Source of the DNA: Puccinia triticina
Taxonomy: Eukaryota; Basidiomycota; Pucciniomycetes; Pucciniales; Pucciniaceae
Length of the DNA stretch: 64,000 bases
Reading direction: 5' to 3'
Assembly: GCF_026914185.1 (NCBI RefSeq)
Contig: NC_070572.1
Span: forward strand, 1,736,001 to 1,800,000
Shown here: positions 32,908-45,036 of the stretch, one piece after another
How positions within the stretch are numbered: position 1 is the stretch's first letter
Layout of the letters: each line of letters starts with the position of its first letter
The notes under the pieces: generated by a model
What the model was told of the DNA's origin: nothing
Seen by the model: the letters and a program-made list of their open reading frames with translations, nothing else
Databases searched by the model: none
Program-made: the position numbers and the translations under genes

Positions 32908-32939
32908 GGACAACAGGTTGCTCTGGCCAACCTGGTGCT

Positions 32940-35900
32940 TTGAATTCAGGCCATCTTGCTGCTGACTCCTGGGGTCAATCTCACATGACTCCTGAGTCTC
33001 CGTGTAGCTCTTGTTGGGACTGGGGACACTGGGCTCTGGACTGTCCTTGCACAAAAAATGGTCTTCCACCACTGGACGACCCTCAACAAACCAATCCTGC
33101 CTGAAGGCCTAAGAAATCTTCCGTCTTGTCCAACAGGTTGAAAATTCTCAACAACTCCTTGGCATTGATCTCGGCGGCTCCAGAAAAATCTGAAGACATT
33201 TTGGTTGACACAGGTGCCACAAATCATGTAACGGCGCAACGTGATATCTTTGTCTCTCTAAAAACTACTAATATTCGGCTTTGTCTGGCGTTGGAAGAAT
33301 GCCTTCCCGTAGAAGGCGTTGGCGATGTCATCATCAAAGGTCTCAGAGGCAATCTTCAACTCTGCAATGTCCTTCTTTGCTCTTGGGTCCGTGGTACGGT
33401 CCTGTCAGTTGGTTTCTTTGATTGCTGGGATGGTTCAGTTTCATTCAGCAACGGCCAATTTTTATTTCATCAACATGGTTCCACATTTCATTCATACTCC
33501 AATAACTATCAATGGTTTATTTCACCTTCAGAATCTGTTCCCTCTTTCCTCTCTTCTCCATCTACTGTTACCTCGCTATTCAGTGTTTCCTCTCGTGTCT
33601 GGCATCTTTGGTTGGGTCATTTGGCAGTCCGTACACTCAATCATGCAATATTACATGATTCCGTCTATGGTCTTCCGGCGCGCCGCTTTAATTCTTCTGT
33701 GAAGAAATGCAACTCATGTTCCCTGGCAAAAAGCAGGCATATTCCCGTATTGTCCCCCTCTCGTGACATAGTCACCAAGCCAGGAGCCGTCGTCTTGGTA
33801 GACTTGGTCGGCCCCTTTCCTGAAGCAGTTGACGGTAGTGTTTATGGTCTTGTTATCCACGATCTGTTTTCTAGGATGACGTCTACCTTTGGACTGAAGC
33901 AAAAGGCTGACACTTGTAACTCTGTCATTGATTGGGCTCTGAATTTCGCCAAGCACACAGGCCATAAACTTCTCTGCATTTGGTCTGATAATGGCGGAGA
34001 ATTCATATCCAACAAATTCAACGACTTCTTGAAAGACAATCAAATCCGCCATGAGATGTCAATTCCCTACAAACATCATCAGAACAGGAATGTGGAGCGC
34101 ACCAATCAAACCTTATTGGACATGGCGCAAACATTTCTTGTTCACTCACGGCTTCCGGCTCACCTTTGGTTTGAGGCCCTGAAGCAAGCAACCTTTGTTT
34201 TCAATTGTGTTGTACACAGCGGTGCGAACAAGACCCCATATGAACTCTGTATCAATGCTAAACCTTCCCTCAACATGCTGCGTGTTTTTGGATGCCAAGC
34301 TTACTTGCATGATCTCAAATATCCAAAACAGTTTGTCCCCCGTGCGAAGGAGCTCATTCATGTTGGGATTTCCAACATTGTGCACGGTTGGATTCTTTGG
34401 GATCTGGTTGCCAACAAGCTGGAGCGTGGAGCGTCCGTTGCCTTTCATGAAAATGATTTGCCTTATATGTTAAGTAACCCCAGCAAATTGACTTCTGTAT
34501 TGAACTCCATCACTGTGCAACGTCTTGGTGATTTTTTGTTGATGAGGGAGTTTGATATCCAAGATGCATGCCTGGATTCTGCAGTTTCTGTGGCGCCTTT
34601 CCTCTCTGACGCGCCGGACACGTATCGTCAAGCAATCGAGTCCAAATCCAGCACTCATTGGATGCGCGCGTGCAACAATGAAGTTGGCATGATGATCTCA
34701 CTCCATGTGTGGGATGAGGTTCCAATGTTGACCCACTTTGACGTCATCAATTGCCGGTGGGTTTTTGCGCTAAAGCGGAGTCAAGAAGGCAAAATAACTC
34801 GTTTCAAGGCGCAAATTGTTGCTCAGGGGTTCCGTCAGATACATGGAGTCAACGTGGGAGAAACATTTGCGCCCACTCCAACCTTCACGTCGCTACGGGT
34901 CTTACTGTCAATTGTGTCTTGTTTCTCCTGGCCGGTTGCATCTTTTGATGTCAAATTGGCATTTCTCCACAGCAACATCAATCATGATGTCTATATTCAT
35001 CCGCCACCTGGAGTAAGGGTCTCTCCCAGATGTGTCCTTAAACTTTGCAAGGCTCTATATGGAACTCGCCAAGCAAGCCGTTGCTGGTGGTTACACCTGA
35101 AGACCCGGCTTTCCTCAATTGGTTTCTTTCCTAATCTAGAGGATCAATCAACTTACTCTTATTGAGATGGCTCAGATATGGCTTTTCTCTGGGTACATGT
35201 GGACGATGGTATCTTTACTGCCAGCTCTAAATCTCTTCTAGAGCGTCTCAAGTCCAATCTGGACTCAGTTCTTGATCTGAAATGGGATTCTCAGTTGTCA
35301 AGCATTGTTGGTCTCCGAGTGCGCGAAGTCCCGGGAGGTTTCCACATTGATCAACCTCTTTTGGTCAACAAAATCATTAATTTAATTCCATCAAACATCA
35401 AGACCCAAACCCCAATTATTTCTTCCGATTTACTTTCTAATCCATCCAAAGAAATGAACAAACAATATCTTTGTGTCATTGGTTGCCTTCTCTACTTGTC
35501 TCAGGGATCAAGGCCGGACATTACCTTTGCCGTCAACTTTTTGGCTTGGTTTTCAATGGCGCCTGACGGTTCTCACTGGTCTGCTCTGGATCATCTGGTC
35601 GGGTATATTTGTTTCACAGCGGCGGCGTCTCTGTCCATCATTGCGGGAGGCAATGAATCTGATGCTGTCAAGACTTTTGTTGATGCAAATTGGGGAGGCA
35701 AGGGATCTTGTTCAGTTCATGGTCTTATCTCTACAGTCTGGGGCGCACCAGTTTCCTGGAATTCTAAAAGGCAGACTTGTTGTGCACGCTCGACTTGTCA
35801 GGCCGAATACATGGCCTTGTCCTTTGCGTCCAAGGACGCCTGCTATGTCTTCTCTCTCATTTCAAAATTCTTTCCAATTGCTCCTCCGCTCATCCTTTCC

Positions 35901-36140
35901 GACAACAAAGCCACGGTTTACATCTCCAAGGACTGTGGGACTTGTGAGGAACATTGACACATTGATCAAGAATTCCATACCATCAACAAGCTACTCTATC
36001 AGAAGAAGGTTTGACTTGACTGGATTTTGACCAACAACCAACTTTCCAATATCTTCACCAAGGCCTTGGGTTGGAAGAAGGTTATTGAGTTTGCCACTCA
36101 AACAGGCCTGCAATGCCCGTCTCAAACTATGGCAAGTACA
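32940..36140 (+). pseudogene. Copia-1 Pol: protease, integrase, RT, RNase H, with TGA stops
   Basis: Domain order: CCHC knuckle (CSSCWDWGHWALDC, 33005), protease VDTGATNHV (33207), integrase HHCC (HLWLGHLAVRTLNHA..CNSCSLAK) with LVDLVGPF, WSDNGGEFISNKF and NRNVERTNQT, RT (RWVFALKRSQEGKITRFKAQ, SFDVKLAFLHSNINHDVYIH, VHVDDGIFTA), and RNase H (FVDANWGGKGSCSVHG, CQAEYMALSFASKDACY, HIDQEFHTINKLLYQKK, LSNIFTKALG). Otherwise long open frames are broken by TGA at 33102, 35163, 35955 and 36012, each where Arg (CGA) is plausible. The element therefore cannot make a full Pol without read-through. Confidence 0.88.
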
Positions 36141-36506
36141 GGGGGGACAGCATGCGCTAGCTGCAAGGAACATGCACCCCCCGCATCTGTCCGTCTCTCT
36201 CCAGGCCCTCAGGACTCTTGCGGTGATTGGTTCAATGGAGGTTAACCAACAATGTTTTATTCCTTTCTTTCCAGCGCTCTCAAGGGTCCTTTCTGGTTGT
36301 TGATTTCTCTTCTTCCTGGTTTTGTTTCATGGATTCTTTGTCTCACCTTTCCCATTTCTGGTTCACATTTCAATTTCTCCTTTTCTCTCTTTTTCTATTG
36401 TTCTCTTTGTCAGCATTGCCTATTTTTTCTCAAGATCTTATGTTTTGTTTCTTATTGTTTTGTTTTCTTTTGTTTTGTTCTCCTTGTTCTCTTATCTTTG
36501 GGGTTG

Positions 36507-36518
36507 TTGAGGGGGGGA
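36507..36518 (+). promoter_or_regulatory. Copia-1 polypurine tract
   Basis: The purine run 'gagggggggag' (with a preceding 'gttgag') lies directly before the right LTR, the place where plus-strand synthesis is primed. Confidence 0.7.
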
Positions 36519-36519
36519 G

Positions 36520-36933
36520 TGTTATGACATGTCACTTTAGGTATCATACTATTATCACAGTTTTACATATTTTTATTACATCATCACATACTTTACTTAT
36601 GGTGTTCAAAGTTGGTTTGCATAATTTTATGCATGCATAAATCATAAAATCATAAAATCTTTTTTGCAGGGGATATGACTGTCTGATTATGTAATACAAA
36701 ATTTCCTCACCAAAATATTTTTATGATTTTATGATCTATGCATGCATAAAATTGTGCAACCAACTTTGAACACCATAACTACATAGTTTCATCATGGTTT
36801 TAGATGTTTCTTCTCATCAACCCAATTACATAATCAGCCTTGTATATATACTCTATTTGTGGTGCGATCTTATTCTTCCCTTGGAGGAGTTTTTCCATCT
36901 CATCTCGCCGTATCCTGATATCTTTGCTCTTCA
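36520..36933 (+). repeat. Copia-1 right (3') LTR, 231 bp plus inserted MITE
   Basis: Same ends as the left LTR; four substitutions. A 180-bp MITE and its ACT duplication lie inside it. Confidence 0.92.
36598..36777. mobile_element. 180-bp MITE in the Copia-1 right LTR
   Basis: The other LTR lacks it, so the borders are exact: duplication ACT (36595-36597 and 36778-36780). Terminal inverted repeats start TATGGTGTTCAAAGTTGGTT and pair over about 60 bp with few mismatches; the arms include 'atgcatgcata' palindromes. The 3-bp duplication is like Harbinger, but ACT is not the usual TWA, so the superfamily is open. Confidence 0.88.
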
Positions 36934-36938
36934 CTCTG

Positions 36939-37599
36939 GACCAAATTCCTTCTAGTTTTCATTTCTGGGACCATCCAAGCTATCCCCATCTATGTACTAT
37001 TTTCATCTCCCCCCATCCCTTTTCCTTGGTCTGCTATACCCTTTGTAATATCATTAGTTTTGGATCCTGTACAGTGCAGGATGTGTAATGAAGGATGAAG
37101 TAGACATGATGGTGGTCATAAAAAAGATTTGAGTACCACTCAAGGCTTCAAAAAATTTGAAAAATATGTAGGAAGATTCTTCATGGTCTTCTGCATCTTT
37201 TGTTCCCCCAACACCCAATCACCCAATGAGAATAGCACTCTTCACGTAAGCTAAACATCAGCAAGATTGAAATAAAGTGTATCTCATTGTGCCAGCCAAT
37301 TTGGCTGGGAAAGTATGCTGATGTATATCTCTCACCATGGTCATAGATTTCTTACGTGAACAGTGCTAATAGGGGGTATCAAATATGAGAAATCCACAAT
37401 TAGAAACCAGTCAATTAGCCAAAAATGAAATTTGTCACCAGTGGTTCCCAAAATGGAGTAGAAGAAGGACCAGCATGTTTTAAAAATGGTGGGTTTTTCA
37501 AACCCGTCAATTACATAATGGTGGATTTTGTCATATTTGATACCCCCTAATAGGTGCTGCTACAAAACATCAAAAAACAGCATTTTTGAAATTCTCTCA
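36939..37599. other. Interior of the outer hAT-like element, right part
   Basis: No gene. Between 37215 and 37560 two stretches of 'cactcttcacgtaagctaaacatcagc' type and their inverse ('cttacgtgaacagtgcta') form a 150-bp inverted pair, followed by '..aatagggggtatcaaatatgag' and its inverse, so smaller palindromic elements are nested here too. Confidence 0.4.
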
Positions 37600-37707
37600 G
37601 GCCACAAGGTTGACATAGCGCATACATAAGTCCCTCCTTCGGAGGGCCCCTGCGGGACGGCGTCCCCCCTCCACATAGACAGGGACTTAGTCAAGTTAGG
37701 TCTCGAG

Positions 37708-38637
37708 GGACTTCAAGTTCGATGGACGTTGTGCCTTCCCGCCGAGGAAATCTATGTTGTGCTCAATACCGATAGCATCACACGGGCGTAGTAGATACGT
37801 TGGGATTTCACCTTCAGCATGCATTTATTGGTGGATACATGTTGCCAGATTCCAATCCAGCGACGGCCGACGCCTTCTGCGTGCCGTCCTCCATCACTGC
37901 TCAGCTGATCACCGAAATTCTACAAGAAGCCTGCAGATGCCTTGAAAAGAGCATTTATGTATGTAAATAATATACCCACTCTCATGCAAGAACACATAGA
38001 TTTTCCCCGAGCTAGCTGGGGAGCCTTCGATGGCCGTTGAGAACTTGAGAAGTATTAGACGTGCGGACCACAAGTCGGTACAAACTCTGTTAAGATATAA
38101 AAGGATGGCCCTCTACGAAACAGAAGGTCCCACGGATCATTGATAGTTGTTACCAAGCCTACATTTTTTGTGCCGGACACAAGGATTGGGCCTTCATTTA
38201 ATCCTTGCCTTTCGACTCACTCTTCGCTTCTTTCCTCACCCTTGACTTCCCTGAACTGGTAAGCTCAACTTCCTCTTCTCTGCTTGTCCTAGGAGTAGAT
38301 GGACCATCCGTACGAGTCTCGACAAGACTCAAGCTGTACATATTCACAGAACCAGCCCCTCTAGCCGGAGGAGTGGCTTTCCTCCTCATGCCGAGATCGG
38401 CTGAGTTATCAACTTGGGCTGCCCCAACATGCCACTGCTCATCTGTTCACCCATATCCACCCGCCCAAAGCTTTCAAACCCATCCATTGAGTCTTGACGT
38501 CCTTGTTCTTGTGTCTTTCAGGTTTTGAATTTTCCTTCTCCCCTGAATCCACATCACGCCGATCAACCCCGAGGAGTATAACTTTTGTTTCAAGCGGCAC
38601 AGGATACTAACAGGAGAGCGAAGACGCGAAAGCAAGG
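37708..38637 (+). promoter_or_regulatory. Upstream region of the transporter gene
   Basis: A good TATA box, TATAAAAGG, lies at 38096-38104, about 530 bp before the start codon. Between them, 'ggtaag' at 38260 with later acceptor-like sites could be an intron in the 5' untranslated region. No other gene is supported here. Confidence 0.45.
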
Positions 38638-41600
38638 ATGGCCGAGCTAACGCCGACGGTAGAGAAGCAGTCCCTGTCGGGCGATCTGCACAGCGAAAAG
38701 TTCGACCCAGCTCCCAAGCTACCCCCGCCGGCCTTCGACCCCGAGCTTCAGCGGATCGCCGAGCTCTCGGCCAAGCTGGAGAACCCGCTCTCGGGCTTCT
38801 CCACTCAGGAACTCGTCCAGCAGGCCGAAGAGTTCTGTCAGGCTAATGGCTTGAATGACCAACGTTAGTCTACACATTTATCCCCTCTCTTCATCTCTCT
38901 CTTTTTTTTATGTTTGTCTGCCATCCGGGAATCAACTGCCCCCCCTTCAGCTTTGATTAGCTTCACTCAACGCGCGCCACCGTGACAACTAAACAGCCCC
39001 GCATGAAATCACATTCTGTTTTTTTTTTCTTTCTCTTTTCACTCCCCACACAAACTAATGCTGTTTGGCCGTGTTCTGTGTAGTCGAAAACTTCAAGAGA
39101 GGTGCCATCCTGGCAGCCAACCCGCAAGATCTCGACAGAATCCCCGGGATCACTGCGGAGGAAAGACAGTTCATCGATTGGGAAACTACCCGCCGATGGA
39201 AGCAACCATTGATGATGTCAGTCTCTCCCCACCCTGAACCGTCATGCCCAGATATATGAAGTTGACCAGTCTTAGGACCGGTTCGCAGGTACTTTATCGC
39301 TGTCCTGTCATCGATGGCAGCCATTGTCCAAGGCATGGACGAGGTGAGTGGCATACGAGACGCATATATCTGTATCTGCGAAAACATATTTGCATGCAAA
39401 TATCGACCACTTTTTTCCTCCTCTCCAAAGGCCGTCGTCAATGGGGCCCAGATCTTTTACTACGACCGCTTCGGAATCTCGGATAGCTCTAGAAGGACAG
39501 CCATGATCCAAGGGCTGGTGAACAGTGCGCCCTATCTGTGTTGCGTGAGTTTTTCGTCCTCAGAAAATCCCCCAACAAAAAGAGCACATGGCTGAAAGTG
39601 AGCCCCGGCAAAAACACTCAGGCCGTATTTGCCTGCTGGATCACCGACCCCGCTAACCGAATTCTTGGCCGCAGAGGGGTCATCTTCTGGTCCTGCTTCA
39701 TCGCCGGCGTTGCCTCCATCTGGGAGGCGTTTACATACTCTTGGCAACAACTGTTTGCCGCCCGGCTTCTGCTGGGCCTCGGTATCGGCCCCAAGGTACG
39801 TTGCCTTCTCCTCCGTCTCCGTTTGTCTAGTGCCCACTAACTTTTTCCCCGCACTTCCCAATGTCTAGTCAGCTACGGCACCCATTTACACTGGTGAGCA
39901 GCCGTTCATGTCTTCTGTTTTTTAACCTCGTCCTAAGTGCCTCTGTTTCCCTTTCTAGCCGAATGCTCGCCGGCGCCCATCCGAGGCGCCTTGGTCATGC
40001 AATGGCAAATGGTACGCCCTTCTCCCCACTTGAGGTACACTCCAAACACCACCTGACTGATCTTCTCGAACCGGCTCCCTTTCTTCGGCCGTCCATTGTG
40101 TAGTGGACCGTGAGTATCTTCATCAGATCCCTTTGTTGCGCGCACCACTCACTCCAATCCGTGGTTACTTTTAGGCTTTTGGAATCGCGCTTGGAGACAT
40201 CGTCAGTGTGATCTTTATGGACATTGACCCCGATGTGGCATGGAGGTAAAGCGGCAGTAAACTTCTTCCAAGACAAGGGAGATCGATTGACGAAGCAAGG
40301 TTATTCTTTGGATGTATTTAGATTGATACTAGGCTCGACGGTAGTCGCGCCAGTGCTAGTATGTTGCATGATATACTGCGCGCCGGAGTCTCCACGATGG
40401 TACATGTCGAAGGGCCGAGTAGCGGATGCGTACCACGCGATGCGCAAGCTGCGGTTTTGTGAACTCCAGGCCAGTAGGGACCTGTTCTATATCGCCAAGC
40501 TGCTCGAGATCGAGAACCGATCCCTCCAGGGCCGCAACCTGCTCACCGATATGTGGCGCGTCCCCAGAGTCCGCCGCGCTGCTCAGGCCTCCGGGCTCGT
40601 CATGTTCATGCAACAGTTCTGCGGTGTTAATGTCAGTCCCCTACTCTCTCATCCTCTTCTCCTTCTGCCACTCACCCTGTCTTTCCTGTCTTTTTGTTTT
40701 ATATAGGTCATTGCGTACTATAGCTCGTGAGAATATATTTTGCAGCTTTACACTTCTTCATTTACTGATTCTGTTTTCTCTCTCAAAACAAATCTTGCCA
40801 GGCAAGTGTTCATCGAAGCTGGCTTCACAAGAAAAGACGCCCTGTTAACGACGATGGGCACGGGACTGGTGAACTGGGTATTTGCCATTCCGGCGCTGTA
40901 CACGATTGATGTAAGTACACGGGATCTCTTTGCATAACAGGCATCAGTTTTAGAGTGCGCAGAGGTGCTGAGTGGGGGTGGGAGAGAACAGACCTTTGGG
41001 CGACGGAACCTGCTCCTGGCGACGTTCCCGGCGATGTCGGCTTGTTTATTTGTGACGGGCATGGCCTTCTTCATCCCAGTCGACGGACCTGAGGACCACC
41101 GTCGAGTAGGTGTGGTGGCGGCGGCGATCTACCTTTACATGGCCTTCTACAGTCCCGGCGAAGGCGTAAGTAGAAGCTGCCCCTTCTTCTCTTGCTCACC
41201 ACTAGCTCGCTGAAGAGCCGTTCTTTTGAGTAGCCCGTGCCATTCACCTATAGCGCCGAGGCTTTCCCGCTCTACATCCGTGACTTCGGGATGTCGTACG
41301 CTACCGCAGTCTGCTGGTTCTTCAAGTTGAGCATTCCTCCTCTTCGTCCGTCGTGGCAAGTGTCTCATGCACTGACGCCTCGCAAATTTCTTTTTTAAAG
41401 CTTCATCCTCGCTATCACCTTCCCCCTCATGTTGAACGCGTTTAAGCCCCAGGGCGCGTTTGGCTGGTATGGTAAGCCGAGCCGATGCATTGCAGTCTAT
41501 GGCATCCGGTCGTGCTGATGGTGATTTATCCATCTGTAGCCGCGTGGTGTCTCATCGGCTGGGTGGCTGTCTTCTTCATCCTGTGAGTCTGAACAGGTCT

Positions 41601-42020
41601 TCCCTCTTCCGATCATTTTTCTGACCACAGACCGTTTTTCTTTTTTTGGGGGCTATGTTAGGCCGGAGACTAAGGCGCTCACTCTCGAAGAATTAGACTA
41701 CGGTCCGTCCCGCTTCTCCTTCTACCTTGCTCCACTCTCTCCATGTCCCTCGTCCGCAACAACACCTCTGACATGTGTGCAATTGGGAATTGGTTATGTA
41801 GTCTTCTCCGTCCCAACCGCTAAACACGCGTCCTACCAGGTCAAGAACTTCATGTGGTGTTTCCGCAAATACGTCCTGAGGCAACCGGTCAAGCCTTTAC
41901 CTCCTTTGTCAGTCTTGCATCCTTCTCCTCCATTTTTCTTCCTGCTCCCCACTTCACTCATCCCTTCGTCCACCTTGGCTCCTATGTAGATATCAACTCA
42001 ACTTGAGCGTCAAGAACTGA
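38638..42020 (+). CDS. MFS sugar/polyol transporter, 617 aa, 19 exons
   Basis: A 12-helix proton-coupled sugar or polyol (inositol-like) carrier of the plasma membrane. Exons: 38638-38863, 39084-39216, 39289-39343, 39431-39544, 39622-39795, 39869-39893, 39959-40011, 40104-40109, 40175-40245, 40322-40631, 40707-40726, 40802-40910, 40992-41165, 41234-41325, 41401-41471, 41540-41582, 41662-41702, 41802-41907, 41990-42020. They sum to 1854 nt. Sugar_tr motifs: GRRGVIFW, RLLLGLGIGPKSATAPIYTA, ECSPAPIRGALVMQWQMWTA, PESPRWYMSKGR, QQFCGVNVIAYYSS, TFGRRNLLL, PVPFTYSAEAFPLYIRD and PETKALTLEELD. The N-terminal 100 residues are soluble. The tail VFSVPTAKHASYQVKNFMWC is found in fungal inositol/sugar carriers. 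Exon 8 is only 6 nt (TGG ACC). Substrate not determined. Confidence 0.9.
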
Positions 42021-43254
42021 AAGAAGAAGCAAAAGCATAGCGAGGTAGTTTTTTCTCTTCCTGTATTTTATTCAATTCCTCCTACATTCTCTCGCACATG
42101 ACAAGCACATTTGATCACCCAATCGACGCGCTTGAGCAAGTTCTCACTTAAATAATACAATCTTGATCTTTGTCACCCTTCTTTTCTTGAAACATAATAC
42201 TAGTACTACAGGGGAAAATAAATCGTCGTTTGTATGAGTACATAGTTTTTTTCTTATCATTTTTTATTTTGTTTGAAAAAATGCACTACCACCAGAGAAA
42301 ACTGAGTTCCGGTTATAGCTTGAAAAGTGGACCGATCGGTGTGCAAGGTTTTGCGTCCCTTTGCGACATTTTGTTTGTGGTGGCTCTGCCGCGGCAATCG
42401 GCGATAGGTTTCTCTGTCAAAGAACCAATGATCGGAATCGCTCTCTTTGTCCCTCCCTTCTGTAGCTCGGCTTCTAACGAGCAAACAAATTCCACAATGA
42501 CCTGCAAATTACGGGCAGGTATGTATCTACATCTAGAACACCCTCCTGATGGGTTAGAAGTACATTGGTCTTACCCATCCAACCCAAATTTCAAGCCAGC
42601 GCCACCGTAACACAATATCTTAGCATGACACTTGGTTCAATCAAATGTCATGGCTTCCCCAGCCAACCCCATTCAGCCCTGGTGAGCGGCCCAACAGTAT
42701 AATTGGGTTTGCCGGATTGACTCTGTCAAGCCCCAGTCACAGCTGACAAAGGCTTGCCTGAGCAAGCAATCCAACACCGTTGGCTGGTTTGACCCCCATT
42801 GCGAAGCGACCCTCCCGTGTGGGCAGGACTCTGGTGATCACAGAGGAGGAAGTCTGCACCGATGAGCTTGAGACTCTCACTCTGACTTCGATTCTTGTAC
42901 ATATGAATCCGTGAGGCTGAGCCGTGCTTGCGTTGGGCAACTTGGGCATGATGCATGAGTTTACGCTCGGTCCCATGTCGGCTCACTCAGGTGCCTGTCC
43001 CACTTAGCCACCTCCATGGACCATGGGGAACTCGTTACTCGATCCCCCTGGAATCTTGTCGATCGATACTTCCCCCACTTTACTACATACACACTTTACT
43101 CTCAATATTTCTATACACTGCATTTTCTACTCGAGAACAGTATCCTTAGGATAAACCGTTATCTACTTCGTCAAAAATTGTCCTTGATCTAGTTACCATC
43201 TGTTCGGTAAACTCTCAATCGACCCGCGTCACAAAGAGCAAAACTGTTTCGACA
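42021..43254. other. Intergenic region between transporter and RRM genes
   Basis: No gene supported. Possible transporter 3' untranslated sequence to about 42230. Short frames at 42257-42610 have no recognisable content. Confidence 0.4.
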
Positions 43255-45036
43255 ATGCTGGACAAAATTCAGCAGTTTCAGTCTGATGGATGTGGAACCC
43301 GTATCAAAGTGAACAATGTACCTAATAGTGGTTAGCACCCGATCTCATATCCCTTCTATCCTCAGAAGCAGCTTATTAACGACTTCCTTTTGTTCTCTGG
43401 TTGCAGTTTCTCGAGAGGCGCTGTACACGTTTTTCTCTGCGGCTGGGGAGGTAACAGAAGTTCAACAGCTGAAGCCTGGCTGTCCAGGCGAGCACCAGCA
43501 ATTTATGATCTCTTTCCAACAAGCTGAGACGGCACGCTGTGCTTTGACATCAATGGATGGTCTATCGCTTGGCGGATGCAAGATGTGTGTAACTCTTAAC
43601 AGCGTTATCATGCTTCTGGAAACTTATGTGAGACTTTGTTGCGAATTTTCAGTAAGCTGCAACCATCAGTCTCAAGTACGAACAACAACTTCACGTCGCC
43701 GCCGCATTCGTTCAACTGGCGCCCTCTCGGGGTTGGGACCCAACGTGATGAGAACGAGAAATTTTTCAGTGGTCGTTCCGCAAGTAGACCCGACGGAAGC
43801 AATGGATGTCACTCTCACAAGCAAGTAGCCCCTAACTCGTCTCAAGATAAAACTCGTGAAATCTCGAAGGCGGAATTGGCGGCAGCCAGCTCCCGCAAGA
43901 ACTGCAATCTTTATGTCCTCAATCTCAGCTTAGACATGACCAACGAAAGCTTGAAAGCAATCATCCAGGGAAGTGGTGAGGTGAAGCATGTCTGTGTCCT
44001 TGCTACCTTGGATAATGCCGGCAGGTTTGTATTTCCGTTTTTATTTTGGTTCATTTTAAAATAACCTAACCCTATACAAACCTGTTTGAAGAAGTCTGAC
44101 AAAAAGTTGTGCCATTGCTTTTCAAGACGTCGGGCATTCGTCGATATGGCCACGCCAGACGAGGCATGTCGCGTCGTCGAAAACTTCCATGGAAAACGCG
44201 TTGAGGGATATGAGCTACACATCAGCTACGCGTTCATCCAACGAAGTGGTGGGCCTACTGTGCCTTTTGATGGCAACTCGGCAGCAAAAGCAGCACGCCC
44301 ATTGCACCATGATGCGAGCACTAGGCCATCGGTTTGCCGTAAATCGGAAGAGCGAGACAAATATTATCCTGCCAAGAAGTCACCAGTTTTCCCGGCCTCG
44401 CGCAGTGGCAAAACCGTCAAAGTCTCCAAGATCAATCCGAACACCCTCCTGGAGCTCAATCCGCCAGTCCAGGTGGTTTCGCCGTTGGATTCGTCCAGGT
44501 CTCCTGAAAGCGATATGGAGAGTGTCTTCCCTTTCACTCCATCGTCCTCCTACGATTCTGGCGCAGAATCCCCAGAAATCAGTCCCTCGGTCCTTTTCGA
44601 GACATCACTGCCCAAACATTTGTGCTTTAGCGCACCTTTGGTTTCCGGAAAGGCCTATTCACAATGGACCCTCCTCGTTTCCAATGTCTCACCAGTGGCT
44701 TGCATCGACTCTGATGATCTATTCAGATTCTTTGTTCGACAGGGATTGAAAAGCTTGAAATCCGCGCACTTGAATGTAAGCAGCCACAGCGGGATGAGCC
44801 TAGGTCATGGTACTTTAACGTTCGACTCCATGAAGGAGTATCACCAAGCAATCGAAATGATCAACTCCAAGGATATCAGTTTAGCAGGTGCTAGAATAAA
44901 GTGCGCGAAATTAAGTCGCTACAGTCCCAGCACTTCGTCTCCCTACTCATCCGCTTCAAGCCCAATCGCCAGTGAAGCCTCCGGTCTAATATATCCTTTC
45001 AACTTCAACTCAACGTGTCCAGCTTCGGAATTTTGA
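43255..45036 (+). CDS. RNA-binding protein with three RRM domains, 511 aa
   Basis: Exons 43255-43330, 43407-43584, 43653-44024 and 44127-45036 sum to 1536 nt. RRM1 (about residues 18-85): TRIKVNNVPNS, TFFSAAGEVTEVQQL, HQQFMISFQQAETARCAL. RRM2 (about 140-225): NLYVLNLSLDMTNESLKAII, GEVKHVCVLA and RRAFVDMATPDEACRVVENF, followed by the conserved-looking SYAFIQRSGG. RRM3 (about 355-450): WTLLVSNVSPVACIDSDDLF, GHGTLTFDSMKEYHQAIEMI. RNP1-like cores are degenerate in RRM1 and RRM3. Ser/Pro-rich linkers lie between them and at the end (SPSTSSPYSSASSPI). It probably binds mRNA in the cytoplasm or nucleus; no specific orthologue is recognised. The second intron donor (AT|GTGTGT) was chosen because it makes the canonical RRM1 end GGCKIKLQP. 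Confidence 0.82.

Larger units (their letters stand above)
8089..36933 (+). mobile_element. Copia-1 LTR retrotransposon, carrying nested Copia-2
   Basis: Two direct LTRs (8089-8319 and 36520-36933) run TG...CA and are flanked by the 5-bp duplication CTCTG (8084-8088 and 36934-36938). A primer binding site follows the left LTR and a G-rich purine tract (36507-36518) precedes the right LTR. The gag-pol order protease-integrase-RT-RNase H is that of Ty1/Copia. Once the MITE in the right LTR is removed both LTRs are 231 bp and differ at about four positions, so the insertion is fairly recent, yet its coding region has six premature TGA codons. Copia-2 sits between 9080 and 32095. Confidence 0.92.
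7948..37699. mobile_element. Outer hAT-like non-autonomous element split by Copia-1
   Basis: Left (7948-8040) and right (37600-37699, reverse complement) ends share CTAACTTG(A)CTAA, then 'ggagggactta', 'tatgtc', and 'ggcctgagagaatttca' in the same order over about 100 bp. The flanks are 8-bp near-duplicates, GTCTTGAG (7940-7947) and GTCTCGAG (37700-37707), differing by C/T at a CpG. Without Copia-1 the element would be about 0.9 kb and non-coding. Related ends occur at 49.0-49.8 kb and 53.05 kb. Superfamily assignment rests on the duplication length only. Confidence 0.6.

Noticed and set aside
38205..38528. 107-codon frame upstream of the transporter
   Set aside because: It is better read as 5' untranslated sequence; the transporter start at 38638 fits the family.
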